The notes beneath the pieces are model-generated. The model did no database searches, had not been told where the DNA came from, and saw only the letters and a list, made by a program, of their open reading frames with translations. Positions 9,401-15,832 of a stretch of 17,249 nucleotides of DNA are shown here, one piece after another. The position numbers were made by a program, and so were the translations under genes. Source of the DNA: Isotricha intestinalis (taxonomy: Eukaryota > Ciliophora > Litostomatea > Vestibuliferida > Isotrichidae); assembly GCA_023807065.1 (NCBI GenBank), contig JAJJLU010004169.1:1-17249 (forward strand). Direction: 5' to 3'. Positions within the stretch are counted from its first letter, which is position 1. The number at the start of each line of letters is the position of its first letter.

Positions 9401-12033
9401 CTACTTTTTGTTCTAATAAAGGTTATGTTAAAATTGTTGATCATACTCCTACTTGTTATTGTTATGGTGATTATGTTGGAAAATATTGCCAATTAAATAA
9501 AATAGATTATAGTAATATTGATGAAATATTTTCTATTTATTTTAATAAATTAAAAGTCACTTATTCTCAATATCATACTAATCCAGAAGATATAAATAAT
9601 TTATTATTAACTATTAATGATTTAATTGATGGTGTTAATTATTATACTTATGAAAATAGTTTAATCACTGAAATAACAAATTGGTTTTCTACTATGGTAA
9701 TATATAAGATAACAACATGTGATATAGAATATATAAAATTAGTAAATAAATTATATAGAAATAATTTTGATTTAACAAATTATTATAAGATTGGTAATAT
9801 GGCAAATGGAAAAGGAAATTCAAGAAATTCAGAATTATCTTATGGACAACAATCTTTAGTAGATTCAAATGCCATTGAATTAAAAAGAATGTTAGAATAT
9901 TTATCTTCTTTATGCTTTCCAAATTCTGTGAATAATTATTGGAATTATAAATCTGATGATTTAAATATTGATTTAATAATTGTTTCAGGAAGTTTTGATA
10001 TAGATTCATTTTTACAAGAAAAAAAAGAAAATATATATTATCCTTATTTTAAAATTGGGAATTGTTTAAATGATGTTAAAAAATCAACTTCAGGAAATTT
10101 AAATGTCCAATTTATTACTTGGTTTAATTCACCTTATTATTATAATCCTGATTTATATTGGAATTATACTTCTCATTATATTTCAATTAAAATTTATAAT
10201 GATGAATTAAGTGAAGTTCCCATTAACTCTTGTTCTGATAACAATAATATTGAATTTTATTTTTCTTTATATAATCCAATTATGGTAGATATTATTCAAC
10301 CTAATAAAATTCATTTTACAAAAGAATATTTATTTACTTCTGATGATCCTATATTTACTGAACCTAAATATATTGATAAAAACGGTAAAATTGATTTTTC
10401 AAGTAGACAAGAAAGAATTGACAAATATTATTTTGAATATATATTAGAATTTAATACTTTAAATGCTAAGACTTTATCTTTTAATTCTGATGGTTTAAAA
10501 TATGAAGATATTACAGATAATTATTTCTTTAAATGTACTTCTAATCATTTAAGTGAATTTATGTTAAATTACCTTTATAATCCTTATCCTACAAAAGAAG
10601 ACGGAAGATTATTTTTCTTAAAACATGCTAAATTATATGGAAATTCTGAGAATTTCAAAAAAAATTATGGATTTTTTATATTATTAGTTATTCTTTTTCT
10701 TTATATATTAAATTTCTTGATTTGTTATTTTAGAAATAAAAAAAAATTAAAAGACTTAGACTTTAAAAAAATAAGATTTATTAATTTATTCTTAGAAGAA
10801 TATGTTTATCCATATGGAAATATAGAAAATGAATATATTGTAAATAAAGAAACAGGAAATAAAATAATAAATGAAGATTATGAAAGTAAAGAAGAAAATA
10901 ATTTAGATTTCCAAGAAAAAATAGATAAGTTATCAATTAATAAAAATAAAAAAAAGAAAAGTAAAAAAGGTAAAAAAAATAAAAAAAGAAATAAAGTAGA
11001 AGAAGAATTTGAAGAAGAAGAAGAACCAACAATGAAAAAGAATAAAAATATAAATTTAGGAAATGTAAAAAGTAAAAAAATGTTTTATAGTTTTTTTTCT
11101 TCAATGAAAAAAGATCCTGAACAAAATTCAAATAATGATTTCCAAATGGAAACAAATGCTCCAATGAAAACAGAAGAAAATAAAAATAATTCATTTTTTG
11201 ACGCAACTGAAAATGAAACAAATGTTTATAATTCAAAAAGAAAAAAATCAATAAATAAGAATTTCTTTATTGATGATAATGACTTAAATAAAAATTTTAA
11301 AAATCAAAGAAAAAAAGAAAAAAATAGTTATATACATAATTTATTTATTTCTAATGAAAATCAAAGAGTTAAGCAATTATTAGAAATGAAAATTTCTTGT
11401 TGGAAATTTTTCAGTGCTAATTTTATTAATAGAAATATGTTTATTAATACTTGGAAAAGTAACGCAACATATACTCAATTTTCTAAATCACTTTTTCTTC
11501 CTTTTTATTTGCAATTAATGCTTTTTATGAATACATTCATTTATTTATTTGAAAAAGAAGAATTATCTTTTAAAAAATATATTTCTAATCATTATATTAA
11601 ATTTACTTTATTTTGTTTATTATCTATATTTGTTTCAAATATTTATTTTTATTTAAAAAGCATATTTTATAATATTGAAAATGGACAAATGAGAACTTTA
11701 TTATATAATTTTAAAACAGATAAAAATGAATTTGAACCAGAATATAATAAAATATTAAAAAGAATTAAAATTGTTTCAATAATTGAAACAGTTTTATTCT
11801 TTATTTTATGGGCAATTAATTATATGTTTTCTTTTGGTTTATGTTGTGTTTATTATCATCAAGGAAGAATTATGGCGATTAGCTTTTTAGTTGGAATTGG
11901 TTTAGATTTTATTTTAGATATTATAATTGAATTATTAATAATGGTTATGTATGCTTGTAGAAAAAATTCTATATGTGTTGTTATGTTAGATAGAATCAAT
12001 AGATTGAAGAGTTTTAAAATGATTTCTCCTTAA
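421..12033 (+). CDS. Giant surface receptor: eight LamG-like modules, GAIN/GPS-like stalk, five membrane helices
   Basis: A single 3870-residue frame ending in TAA. Residues 1-26 are a hydrophobic signal peptide. Residues 27-255 form an unidentified domain with an RCCW motif. A cysteine-rich furin-like section follows (about 258-360). Eight LamG/concanavalin-A-like modules run from about 365 to 2865; most show an EFW-type strand, then a Trp before a core strand (W481, 865, 1185, 1496, 1763, 2140, 2476, 2767), then an IRELRIW-type strand. A short EGF-like C-x-C-x5-G-x2-C lies at 3012-3023. A helical then beta-rich region (3030-3372) ends in CTSNHLSEF, with a GPS-type HLS at 3376-3378. TM1 is about 3416-3437; a charged cytosolic insert spans about 3438-3685; TM2-TM5 lie near 3690, 3725, 3785 and 3820. 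Role inferred: a plasma-membrane or ciliary adhesion/sensory receptor with a sugar- or protein-binding ectodomain. The end recalls polycystin-1 TM2-TM5, but no PLAT or channel domain is seen. The start is the first ATG and gives the signal peptide. Certainty: membrane receptor high, polycystin kinship moderate. Confidence 0.85.
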   Translation: MSFLFYIKLTTFLLLPHMINLQILLGDINNLPRGVPGEYLEYDNYFENENINDLEKYHHYIGAWAAQDYIDEYSGIYYTKMRCCWTAGSYYQTIRSDIAKDIIIDDIRLTNLIGLIDKACHSSYYNDHNNFAVWQDREEDDVMYSVIVRLSNPTDEIINTTVHLYGGYGGPSYAGVNLNIEPHRSIKYTIKWNNMLISFDGEERTPSDTIASSTYIYFRNINPTDSESNDLYIYINSAFFRVELFKYKLSLSGNTHNYCYRNGCINNYYCSKNSGATDNLCNYYDPDVTVYRRGYCNTEGCIPGAYCDSTDNLYMCKECDIRCRTCINGQPNKCRSCYPTAVSPYWHTHIYFPINTPQACKHEYIAFNHFLDFEIEIPLLLNYRGTMEFWMFIINPEKLTDSILQPSYSAFVFQNFFTVIIHQNPDSNHKSDIQVTLIPFDNIYPYNKKIMNLLDFENYYTSKYTSYQSVTKNIENKASRWVFVRAGFSYTHKKMQVNGEEKNIEYPYIYLENIPTYKTTYQTFLKTFYRENEHGILRVQGFQYINTDIYIRNLNYYADYLNNEINNPNYYNLHEISDIYSIPNLLFSIPFNDIVIADDSNDSTFSYYDYSSQFTKNSRVISNIIIQLIPSSLAPSKNFHRIKFLTPNNYYKNSDLKGVHSLTCSNPNRYCSDDEIPYACINSNLFHKSDNSIVCTTDCLDYPYNPSMRLPNIKINHNNNNPITNDICNYKCDSRVNNCPSGYNSNINSFSCNTNYNTLFYQCLDKNEYKVDNSGLQFSGTYRTKSMIFPLSPSSNPISNFMIEMWFHPDMHTQANPPLYKQFIFMSDSLQIYFDINLQEYVFKSVTNGFTSINELGFNIYYYGWNHLIISSKPITVNNQIYTEFNVSIANSFLKVDQVLGRNTIYQICFCNIDDNCCGTESNALWFDMFIKDIKLWDARFVGPYTLFDFNKFSYIIPGGLLHWYKLDITNLNNNDIKCEIDNSYKVSYISDKYFLNPHNDQNFNYGFNFNWNDVNYPNFVINAQIISEKNIVNITQTGQCYEGCSQCFGNSKYNCFKCNEYYALNGATCTLNSQYNSNKFYINPPVQSNAPGEINELEIVFPNTYDPEKAGGMTIFFYMKLYGFTSELINNYISSISSDPILNIVYFSNILKLSYDVEDESLKLLLNNIVQFQFDGFSKKIATWVPISIAAFRGLTIQKDFNSMTLGSTPLKHIPSSYSKFYFRTIRFSKYMIGHISDITIYDTFIINALGYASHKDNINSIFRKNYGLDIILFSFPLKSTIISDKENEDETINSWSSSGHCLNDIPINDNNGFSNILTRTKCVEDYITYTDQNCNDEQFVKYNTENYPPTCVDNPSKCDDITQVIQKMDVTCDYLIATCDNKSINSINNLIFSYTHNNEKYIICGSANGLEIARFKPNSVHNILSPTDEFKMEFWFLSQSYINNNFGTLEIKWNGHVDIIIQYSSSVYSAKCYGLDSTSNQVSFSYTGNEDNKWRYVVCGVSISKNEIYVTNLQKENQIAGYKRNIVNLNIPSSSLTDLYISESSPTNFGVTYIKELRLWKCYECYPDKAFVIFNRDDPFFSDVLHYFKFEDPGGLLKDYRNNIYTGDENIKAQFETKDEFNGYGLLNSIPDAPNCNEQGSMYYSLKLDKGCDILFNFNIFKTDIIFNDIPASRTNRYTMDFWFYVESADDFQKGFNIIFEDHMTISSFAGSTSDNDITVYCFPQGYRNNMMNIFGNDILNKFNVEQNKISDVYINGYSKWNYVRCAYSFDSQNYYLNNKPEEDVKSEIYFWNPSQKRNEKGFKMFMKNLVKLIINVSRDNFTRIFIQTINIFREYIPQSIDTKYIKMKEYIFSVSNNYYYPILFSVDFSNDYDIITNRLKYYITDYDWIPETEQYLDDFMTNIFSRSYPTYPIYEPFLECGVGKIYNLDLNNLPYCEYITTPDNCNNENTFCINNNQFFWCPEGKYLDINTLSCNDDCPIGYTRPSDVINGYGMCNININHLHYLNYPKNKEDLAVGVYENKFECQNLYSLINYHCIQDTSDTAIYFSNKYSFTNTIATFNSLYINNYYVDFWIMFDLSESYRYSNDVIENDENRYYIFIAFPHIITRYKRKIQYSNSYIINKFTDIISIDELLNKWNHIVLENYVIIGENLANTFKYINIYINNDYEESKMSLKINNDNDFSISQIAFCSGKNDKWSSCTVGLSGNYKIFKDIIWEDAFYKQIIVWNRDATNIASINTFGTPLNNDITMNIVAYYPFTIDTIISGYIKSRVTYRNVNLDFEFKYNTENQYDHSQQVNWVNNFDITISSSTTSDNYIESIDNSYYTGKDNIPYFSGEENTYVTNPCSDNCYKCFSDGSDKCISCKSGFILSGSKCINPTKYYFNTPVQNGNTNPITFKYDLTQHDEITIMIYMKFLGSVAIRDGIVPLIYFYDQDNYLGWDNDNNQFIIEYKIDGVNKIPFKYSNSRVSIGKWALYSISIYNSNYQGKFPNMIQFMIDDVSIPNSMELSELNLDTILYNKISLSNTVSALYYDLRIYDKFYIGAYSLGQEFDTTFPTLKYYLKLNSISTGNGCLDQNDVETSLISTNYCIGDDNMYDDSDYQCVDNGNQQFRIINSVSHSVSCNNCNEYCDSKCYDINEQGCLCTYDSKKYILRYIKSAKVDDGEKMFYCQKPYILNLNEFNNINIGYISLGSSTSYQIEFWFYVFSYISNSNFNGGIIEWWHYIKININKNSENDNYLDITCYPYSDENLNGIQDSTHKFDEWIFVRCIVDKDDLELKLNDFSQSITSELVEYWNFNQPKFGSTILRLKDNNSNIPYGLFLIRELRIWNSKTTLFYDTSHLNLATDSTYSNLAHYYKNIYQDNEDRQYMLDSKNNIKTTLNNSLIANYPYSYVPENFIDLVLCNEGDNYKLNVITGKYECSNYGSTDMLDSIKNDNSVLSSTDLYSKMKMLYNMAVNEYESPIDENEDFYSIVYVNNDGELAFTDSQISTTFCSNKGYVKIVDHTPTCYCYGDYVGKYCQLNKIDYSNIDEIFSIYFNKLKVTYSQYHTNPEDINNLLLTINDLIDGVNYYTYENSLITEITNWFSTMVIYKITTCDIEYIKLVNKLYRNNFDLTNYYKIGNMANGKGNSRNSELSYGQQSLVDSNAIELKRMLEYLSSLCFPNSVNNYWNYKSDDLNIDLIIVSGSFDIDSFLQEKKENIYYPYFKIGNCLNDVKKSTSGNLNVQFITWFNSPYYYNPDLYWNYTSHYISIKIYNDELSEVPINSCSDNNNIEFYFSLYNPIMVDIIQPNKIHFTKEYLFTSDDPIFTEPKYIDKNGKIDFSSRQERIDKYYFEYILEFNTLNAKTLSFNSDGLKYEDITDNYFFKCTSNHLSEFMLNYLYNPYPTKEDGRLFFLKHAKLYGNSENFKKNYGFFILLVILFLYILNFLICYFRNKKKLKDLDFKKIRFINLFLEEYVYPYGNIENEYIVNKETGNKIINEDYESKEENNLDFQEKIDKLSINKNKKKKSKKGKKNKKRNKVEEEFEEEEEPTMKKNKNINLGNVKSKKMFYSFFSSMKKDPEQNSNNDFQMETNAPMKTEENKNNSFFDATENETNVYNSKRKKSINKNFFIDDNDLNKNFKNQRKKEKNSYIHNLFISNENQRVKQLLEMKISCWKFFSANFINRNMFINTWKSNATYTQFSKSLFLPFYLQLMLFMNTFIYLFEKEELSFKKYISNHYIKFTLFCLLSIFVSNIYFYLKSIFYNIENGQMRTLLYNFKTDKNEFEPEYNKILKRIKIVSIIETVLFFILWAINYMFSFGLCCVYYHQGRIMAISFLVGIGLDFILDIIIELLIMVMYACRKNSICVVMLDRINRLKSFKMISP
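1375..9015 (+). repeat. Two tandem copies of a four-module LamG block inside the giant gene
   Basis: Modules 1-4 (residues about 365-1600) and 5-8 (about 1655-2865) correspond pairwise. The core Trp residues are offset by 1282 (481/1763), 1275 (865/2140), 1291 (1185/2476) and 1271 (1496/2767). Modules 3 and 7 alone lack the first-strand Trp and read TIFFYMK and TIMIYMK; both are preceded by the same cysteine spacing C-x3-C-x2-C-x7-C-x2-C-x10-C (1041-1070 and 2349-2378). Modules 2 and 6 share ICFC/IAFC and IKDIKLW/KQIIVW. Modules 4 and 8 share IKELRLW/IRELRIW and are each followed by CNE. DNA identity is low, so the duplication is old. Block edges are approximate. Confidence 0.72.
9508..12033 (+). 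other. GAIN-like stalk, HLS cleavage motif and polycystin-like membrane end of the giant protein
   Basis: This is the part of the giant gene encoding residues 3030-3870. A helix-rich section (about 3030-3165) precedes a beta-rich one (about 3180-3372), the order found in GAIN domains of adhesion GPCRs and polycystin-1. The terminal motif has C3372 and H3376-L3377-S3378. In the known family, cleavage falls between Leu and Thr/Ser of this tripeptide. The usual GPS Trp and second Cys pair are not obvious. TM1 follows within about 40 residues. The cytosolic insert carries a Lys block (from about 3508) next to a Glu block (about 3526-3535). The last helices and the basic cysteine-containing tail (YACRK, RINRLKSF) close the protein. 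Five helices put the C-terminus inside the cell. Confidence 0.6.
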
Positions 12034-12775
12034 ATATATTTATTTGATTATAAATTGATTAAATTTAATATTTTTATATATGAATTTAAATTAAAATAGT
12101 GTTTTTTTAAAAGAAGAGATTAAATATTAATTATTAGGGATGAAATTTTTTTAAGAAATTAAATATATTAATATATTGTTGATTTTATCATTAATAGTAT
12201 TTAGTTTATTAATTTGATATAATTTCTTTTTAATTTGATTTACTCTATGTTATGGAATGTATTTCTATTAATTATTTCACTTTCTTTTCTTGATTTAATA
12301 TTATATTAATACATTTAATATTCCTTCTCTAAAATGTTATATATATCATTTTTTTAAATCTTTTCCTTTTTAGAAAATGTTTGAATCAATATTATTTAAA
12401 AATTAAGTATAGTCTATTTTTTTTTATTTTTAATTATCATTCTTTTTTATATTTATATATTTAATATAAATATTTTATAAAATATATACTAATTTAATCA
12501 CTTGTTTTTCTTGATTTTTATATGCTGAAAAATGATATTTTATATTTTCTAAAAAAATCAAAATTAATTTTCCCTTTTAAGAACAAATTGATTTATAAAA
12601 AATTTCTAATAAAATTAAAATTCAATTTGACAATATTCAAAATTTTTCAATATTTAAATAATTTAATATTTAAATTAATTTAAAATAAAAAAGAATTTTA
12701 AGAAGATTATTAATAATTGATAATATTTAATTATCAAAATTCTATATAAAAATAGTAAATAATAAAAGTAATAAT
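12034..12775. other. Convergent intergenic region, 742 bases
   Basis: This holds the 3' flanks of the giant gene (plus) and the kinesin gene (minus). It is almost entirely A and T, with T-rich and A-rich runs and no open frame of useful length on either strand. I see no tRNA-like or other structured RNA, no GC-richer island, and no inverted repeat that stands out. AATAAA-like strings are present but are expected by chance at this composition, so no polyadenylation signal is called. Confidence 0.6.
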
Positions 12776-14632
12776 TTACTTTTGAACCATTTTTTTATAT
12801 TCCTCAATTTTCTTTTTTAATTCTTTATAATATTCTAACTTTCTTTCAATTATTTCTTCCAATCTTTTAGCATATTCATCCATAGTATAATTTTCATCAG
12901 TAACTCCTTTAATATTAGAAATAAGATTTCCTTCTTCTGTTAATAACTTAGCTTCATCTTTAATAACATTCATATGAGAAGAAATTAAATAATCTTGTTT
13001 TTCTTCTAATCCTTCATTAAAGAAATCATCATCATCATCTTTAATATTTTTAGAAATTTTATTATTATCATTTGGATTTGTATATTGAACATTTCTATTA
13101 TTATTTTTTCTATTATTCGTATGAGGAGGTTCTTGAATTGGAATTGGATTCATGTTTAAATTTTCTATATTATCTTCCATTAAATCATCGTCTGCAGGAT
13201 TATCAAATACCATTGGAGGTTGTTGAATTTGTTTAACAGGTTTTTTTGGCTTTGGCTTTGTTTTATTTGTTTGTGTATTTGCTCTTTTTCTTATATTATT
13301 TGAATTATTTATCATATTATTATTGTAATTATTATTATTAAAGTTAGATAATTTATATGGGAAATTCATTTGTTTATTTCCATGAATGTTATTATTTGAA
13401 TTATGATTACTTGAATTATTATTTAAATTCCTATTATTATTATTATTATAATTATTCTCAATATAATTTTTATTTTTATTCATAGCAGCAGTTTTTTCTT
13501 TTAATCTATCAGCATATCTTAAAGTATTAATAGTATGATTAGCAGAAGAATATCCTGGACTAACACAACTAATCATTATAATCTTACTATTATTATTTTT
13601 AGAAATAAAAGAATCTCTTAAAACTAAAGTTAATTTACTAGTTCTAAAAGGAACATGATGATCACTATTACCAGTTTGTTTCCTAACATCAAGAGCTCTA
13701 ATACATTCTTTAAGTGCTAATAAACTTTTATTAATTTCAGCTCCTTCAGCCAATCTATTTTTATTATTACTTTGAGTTTCTGTTGCTCTTTCAGAACCAG
13801 CTAAATCAACCAAAGTTAATTTAGCATATTCTTCTTCAGGATGATCAATTTCTCTAACAATAAAATTACATATAGCATGACTTCTTGAAGAAGTTTCATT
13901 AGTAACTGTATTATGAGTAGTTCTAACTGTATTAGCATAATCAACAATATCTTTCATTTCATCAGGTGAATTAACTTTTTTTTCTTCTAAACCATAAATT
14001 TGAATTTTATTATTTTTATCTTCTAAAGCAGCAACTTTATTTCTATTATTAAGTAAATCATATAACAACCCAGTATAAATTTCAAAGAAAGAAACATAAA
14101 ATTCAAATCTTCCTGGATATTTACCAAACTCATAAAATAAGCTTTCAATAGCTTCATCTTGAATTCCTTTCATAGTAAAAGTTTTCCCACTTCCAGTTTG
14201 TCCATAAGCAAAGCATGTAATAACTCCTCCATTTAATAACATTGGCATAGTAGGTTCAATAGTACATTCATAAATCGTTTGAGTGTCTTCTCCTTCGTCA
14301 AAGACATTATCATAATAAAATTCATTCGTGTCTATAAATTTAGTATATCCATCGATTTTCATTTTACAATCATAAATACATATTTTGGGATTTAATGCTG
14401 ATACACAATCTATTTCTCCATTTTCTATTTCTTTATCTGATATTGGTCTTTTTCTTACACATACAAATATTTTTGATTGTTCTGATGTTACGTGAGGTGA
14501 TTTTCTTTGAATGTCTATTTCTGCTTTTTTCTTTTGGATTAAAATTTCGTAGTCATGTGCATTTTTCATTTTCTTTTTTATGTAATATTCGGAATCTTTG
14601 TTTTTTTTTGGGTTTAAAGGATTGTCTGACAT
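12776..14632 (-). CDS. Kinesin-13 (KIF2/MCAK-type microtubule depolymerase)
   Basis: A complete 618-residue frame ending in TAA. Kinesin-13s do not walk: they use ATP to peel tubulin from microtubule ends, in the spindle and in cilium length control. A basic neck (about 20-50) precedes the motor, which starts at KIFVCVRKRP (54-63) and ends about 380. The P-loop GQTGSGKT is at 144-151, switch I NETSSRSH at 245-252, switch II DLAGSE at 276-281. Family marks are the internal motor with N-terminal neck, the KVD-type loop read here as KID (92-94), KEC at 308-310, and PFRTSKLTLVLRDSF followed by CVSPG. Residues about 385-545 are Asn-rich, then basic, Pro-rich and acidic low complexity. A C-terminal coiled coil (about 548-615) resembles the tail of protist kinesin-13s. 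The catalytic motifs look intact, so it should be active. The ATG is preceded by AAAA and the frame needs no intron. It converges on the giant gene. Confidence 0.95.
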   Translation of the reverse strand: MSDNPLNPKKNKDSEYYIKKKMKNAHDYEILIQKKKAEIDIQRKSPHVTSEQSKIFVCVRKRPISDKEIENGEIDCVSALNPKICIYDCKMKIDGYTKFIDTNEFYYDNVFDEGEDTQTIYECTIEPTMPMLLNGGVITCFAYGQTGSGKTFTMKGIQDEAIESLFYEFGKYPGRFEFYVSFFEIYTGLLYDLLNNRNKVAALEDKNNKIQIYGLEEKKVNSPDEMKDIVDYANTVRTTHNTVTNETSSRSHAICNFIVREIDHPEEEYAKLTLVDLAGSERATETQSNNKNRLAEGAEINKSLLALKECIRALDVRKQTGNSDHHVPFRTSKLTLVLRDSFISKNNNSKIIMISCVSPGYSSANHTINTLRYADRLKEKTAAMNKNKNYIENNYNNNNNRNLNNNSSNHNSNNNIHGNKQMNFPYKLSNFNNNNYNNNMINNSNNIRKRANTQTNKTKPKPKKPVKQIQQPPMVFDNPADDDLMEDNIENLNMNPIPIQEPPHTNNRKNNNRNVQYTNPNDNNKISKNIKDDDDDFFNEGLEEKQDYLISSHMNVIKDEAKLLTEEGNLISNIKGVTDENYTMDEYAKRLEEIIERKLEYYKELKKKIEEYKKMVQK

Positions 14633-14917
14633 TTTTGAAATTTTATATTAATTTAAATTTTTATTTTGGGGATTTAATTTATTTTTTTTCATATGTATAT
14701 TTAAATTTTATTTAGTTTTTATTTTCAAAAGACGTTTTTTTAATTTTATTTTTTATTGATTTATATTTTTAATTTTTAACTAAATTAGTTAATGAGTGAA
14801 GGTTTATCTAAATAAATAATGAAAATAAAATTAAACAATTTTAAAACATTGAAAAAAAAAAAAAAAACAAATTTTTAAAATAATAATTATTAAATAAATA
14901 TTATTTTAAAAAAGAGA
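14633..14917. promoter_or_regulatory. Intergenic region upstream of the kinesin gene, with an A16 tract
   Basis: These 285 bases lie between the stop of the membrane-protein gene and the start of the kinesin gene, both on the minus strand. They should contain the 3' flank of the first and the promoter and leader of the second. A run of 16 A occupies 14852-14867. Nothing else stands out from the A/T background. The promoter role is inferred from position. Confidence 0.4.
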
Positions 14918-15832
14918 TTAAAAACTAAGAGATTCATAAATAGGAATTAAAACAATTAAAAATCCCATTAAGCACGAAAAATCTTCGATTTTTTCTACAA
15001 AAGAATAATGTCTCGAATGATTTTTATCAATACACCAAATTTGTGTAATATTATCTCTAGTATATTCTCTAATATCATCACTAGTAAAAAGAAAATATTC
15101 TCCAATCCAATCATCAATTTCAATAATAATTAATAAAGAAGTAAAATCAATAGCACATTCAATAACAGTTTCAGTTCTTACTATTAATTCAGAAGAACAA
15201 TAATAACAAACAAAAGCAACTACAATTTGAATTATTCCAAAAAGACCTGACATAAATCTTTTATAAAAAGATCTATATAAAAATTTTTGATAAATTGCGT
15301 GATTGACTTTTTTTCTTCCATTTTTATACTCAATCCATATATTTACTGATAAAGCTATAAAAGCTAATAATCTTATTGTTATTAATTCATGATCTGAAGT
15401 TAATTTAATTGGATCATAATGATATTCTTGTATAATTGTTAAAGAAAAGATAAATTGAATTAAAGCTGATAATGTTGCTACGCAAATTGAATAATTAAAT
15501 AATCTATCTCTGTTTTCTTCATTTATTCTTTCGTCTTTATATAAAAAAGGTTGGTTTTCTAAATTAATGTCTTTAATGTCTTTTTCAAATTCATCTATAT
15601 TTTCTAATTGTTGATAATTTTCATTATTTATTTTTCCAATGTTATTTATTTGAGAATAATGCTCTTTTAATTTTAATTTTAAAGTATTTACATCGTCGTG
15701 ATAAACTGATGTCATATATACACTTGTGTAACCACTTGTTTCATCTAAATTTTCTTCGTATATAATTGCATTGTCGTTTGAGATAAATTCTCGAGATACT
15801 ATTTTACCTTCTTCATTATCAACTTCTGTCAT
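14918..15832 (-). CDS. Multi-pass membrane protein with EIDDWIGEYF motif, function unknown
   Basis: A complete 304-residue frame ending in TAA, its ATG preceded by AAA. The first 108 residues are hydrophilic and acidic with no signal peptide, so probably cytosolic. Hydrophobic segments lie at about 111-134, 149-168, 193-213, 219-238 and 283-301: four close together and one near the C-terminus, five passes in all. Notable short motifs are EYKNGRKK after the second segment (168-175) and DFTSLLIIIEIDDWIGEYF (229-247), where an acidic/aromatic patch ends the fourth segment. Between segments four and five is a polar section with WCIDKNHSRH. The layout of four helices followed by an EIDDW-type motif reminds me of an unnamed protist membrane family, but I cannot name it. 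It does not look like a classical ion channel pore or carrier. It is tandem with the kinesin gene but 285 bases away, so not evidently co-transcribed. Confidence 0.75.
   Translation of the reverse strand: MTEVDNEEGKIVSREFISNDNAIIYEENLDETSGYTSVYMTSVYHDDVNTLKLKLKEHYSQINNIGKINNENYQQLENIDEFEKDIKDINLENQPFLYKDERINEENRDRLFNYSICVATLSALIQFIFSLTIIQEYHYDPIKLTSDHELITIRLLAFIALSVNIWIEYKNGRKKVNHAIYQKFLYRSFYKRFMSGLFGIIQIVVAFVCYYCSSELIVRTETVIECAIDFTSLLIIIEIDDWIGEYFLFTSDDIREYTRDNITQIWCIDKNHSRHYSFVEKIEDFSCLMGFLIVLIPIYESLSF

Noticed and set aside
9692..10009. Minus-strand open frame opposite the stalk region
   Set aside because: Composition-driven Tyr/Leu/Asn text with no recognisable domain, antisense to the GAIN-like section.
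10937..11251. Minus-strand Phe/Leu-rich open frame that looks membrane-spanning
   Set aside because: It is the complement of the Lys/Glu/Asn-rich insert (AAA reads as TTT), so its hydrophobicity is an artefact.
421..12033. A PLAT, REJ or full polycystin channel domain
   Set aside because: The protein ends after five helices, and the TM1-TM2 insert is low-complexity charged text with no visible PLAT pattern.
12034..12775. Hidden RNA gene or small gene in the large convergent gap
   Set aside because: No GC-richer patch, cloverleaf or open frame of useful length; tiny ATG frames end within a few codons.
14395..14715. Plus-strand open frame over the kinesin N-terminus
   Set aside because: Antisense to a confident motor domain; Phe/Leu-rich because the sense strand is Lys/Glu-rich.
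14852..14867. A16 tract as the tail of a retroposed copy
   Set aside because: No coding remnant or target-site duplication beside it; long A runs are expected in gaps of this composition.
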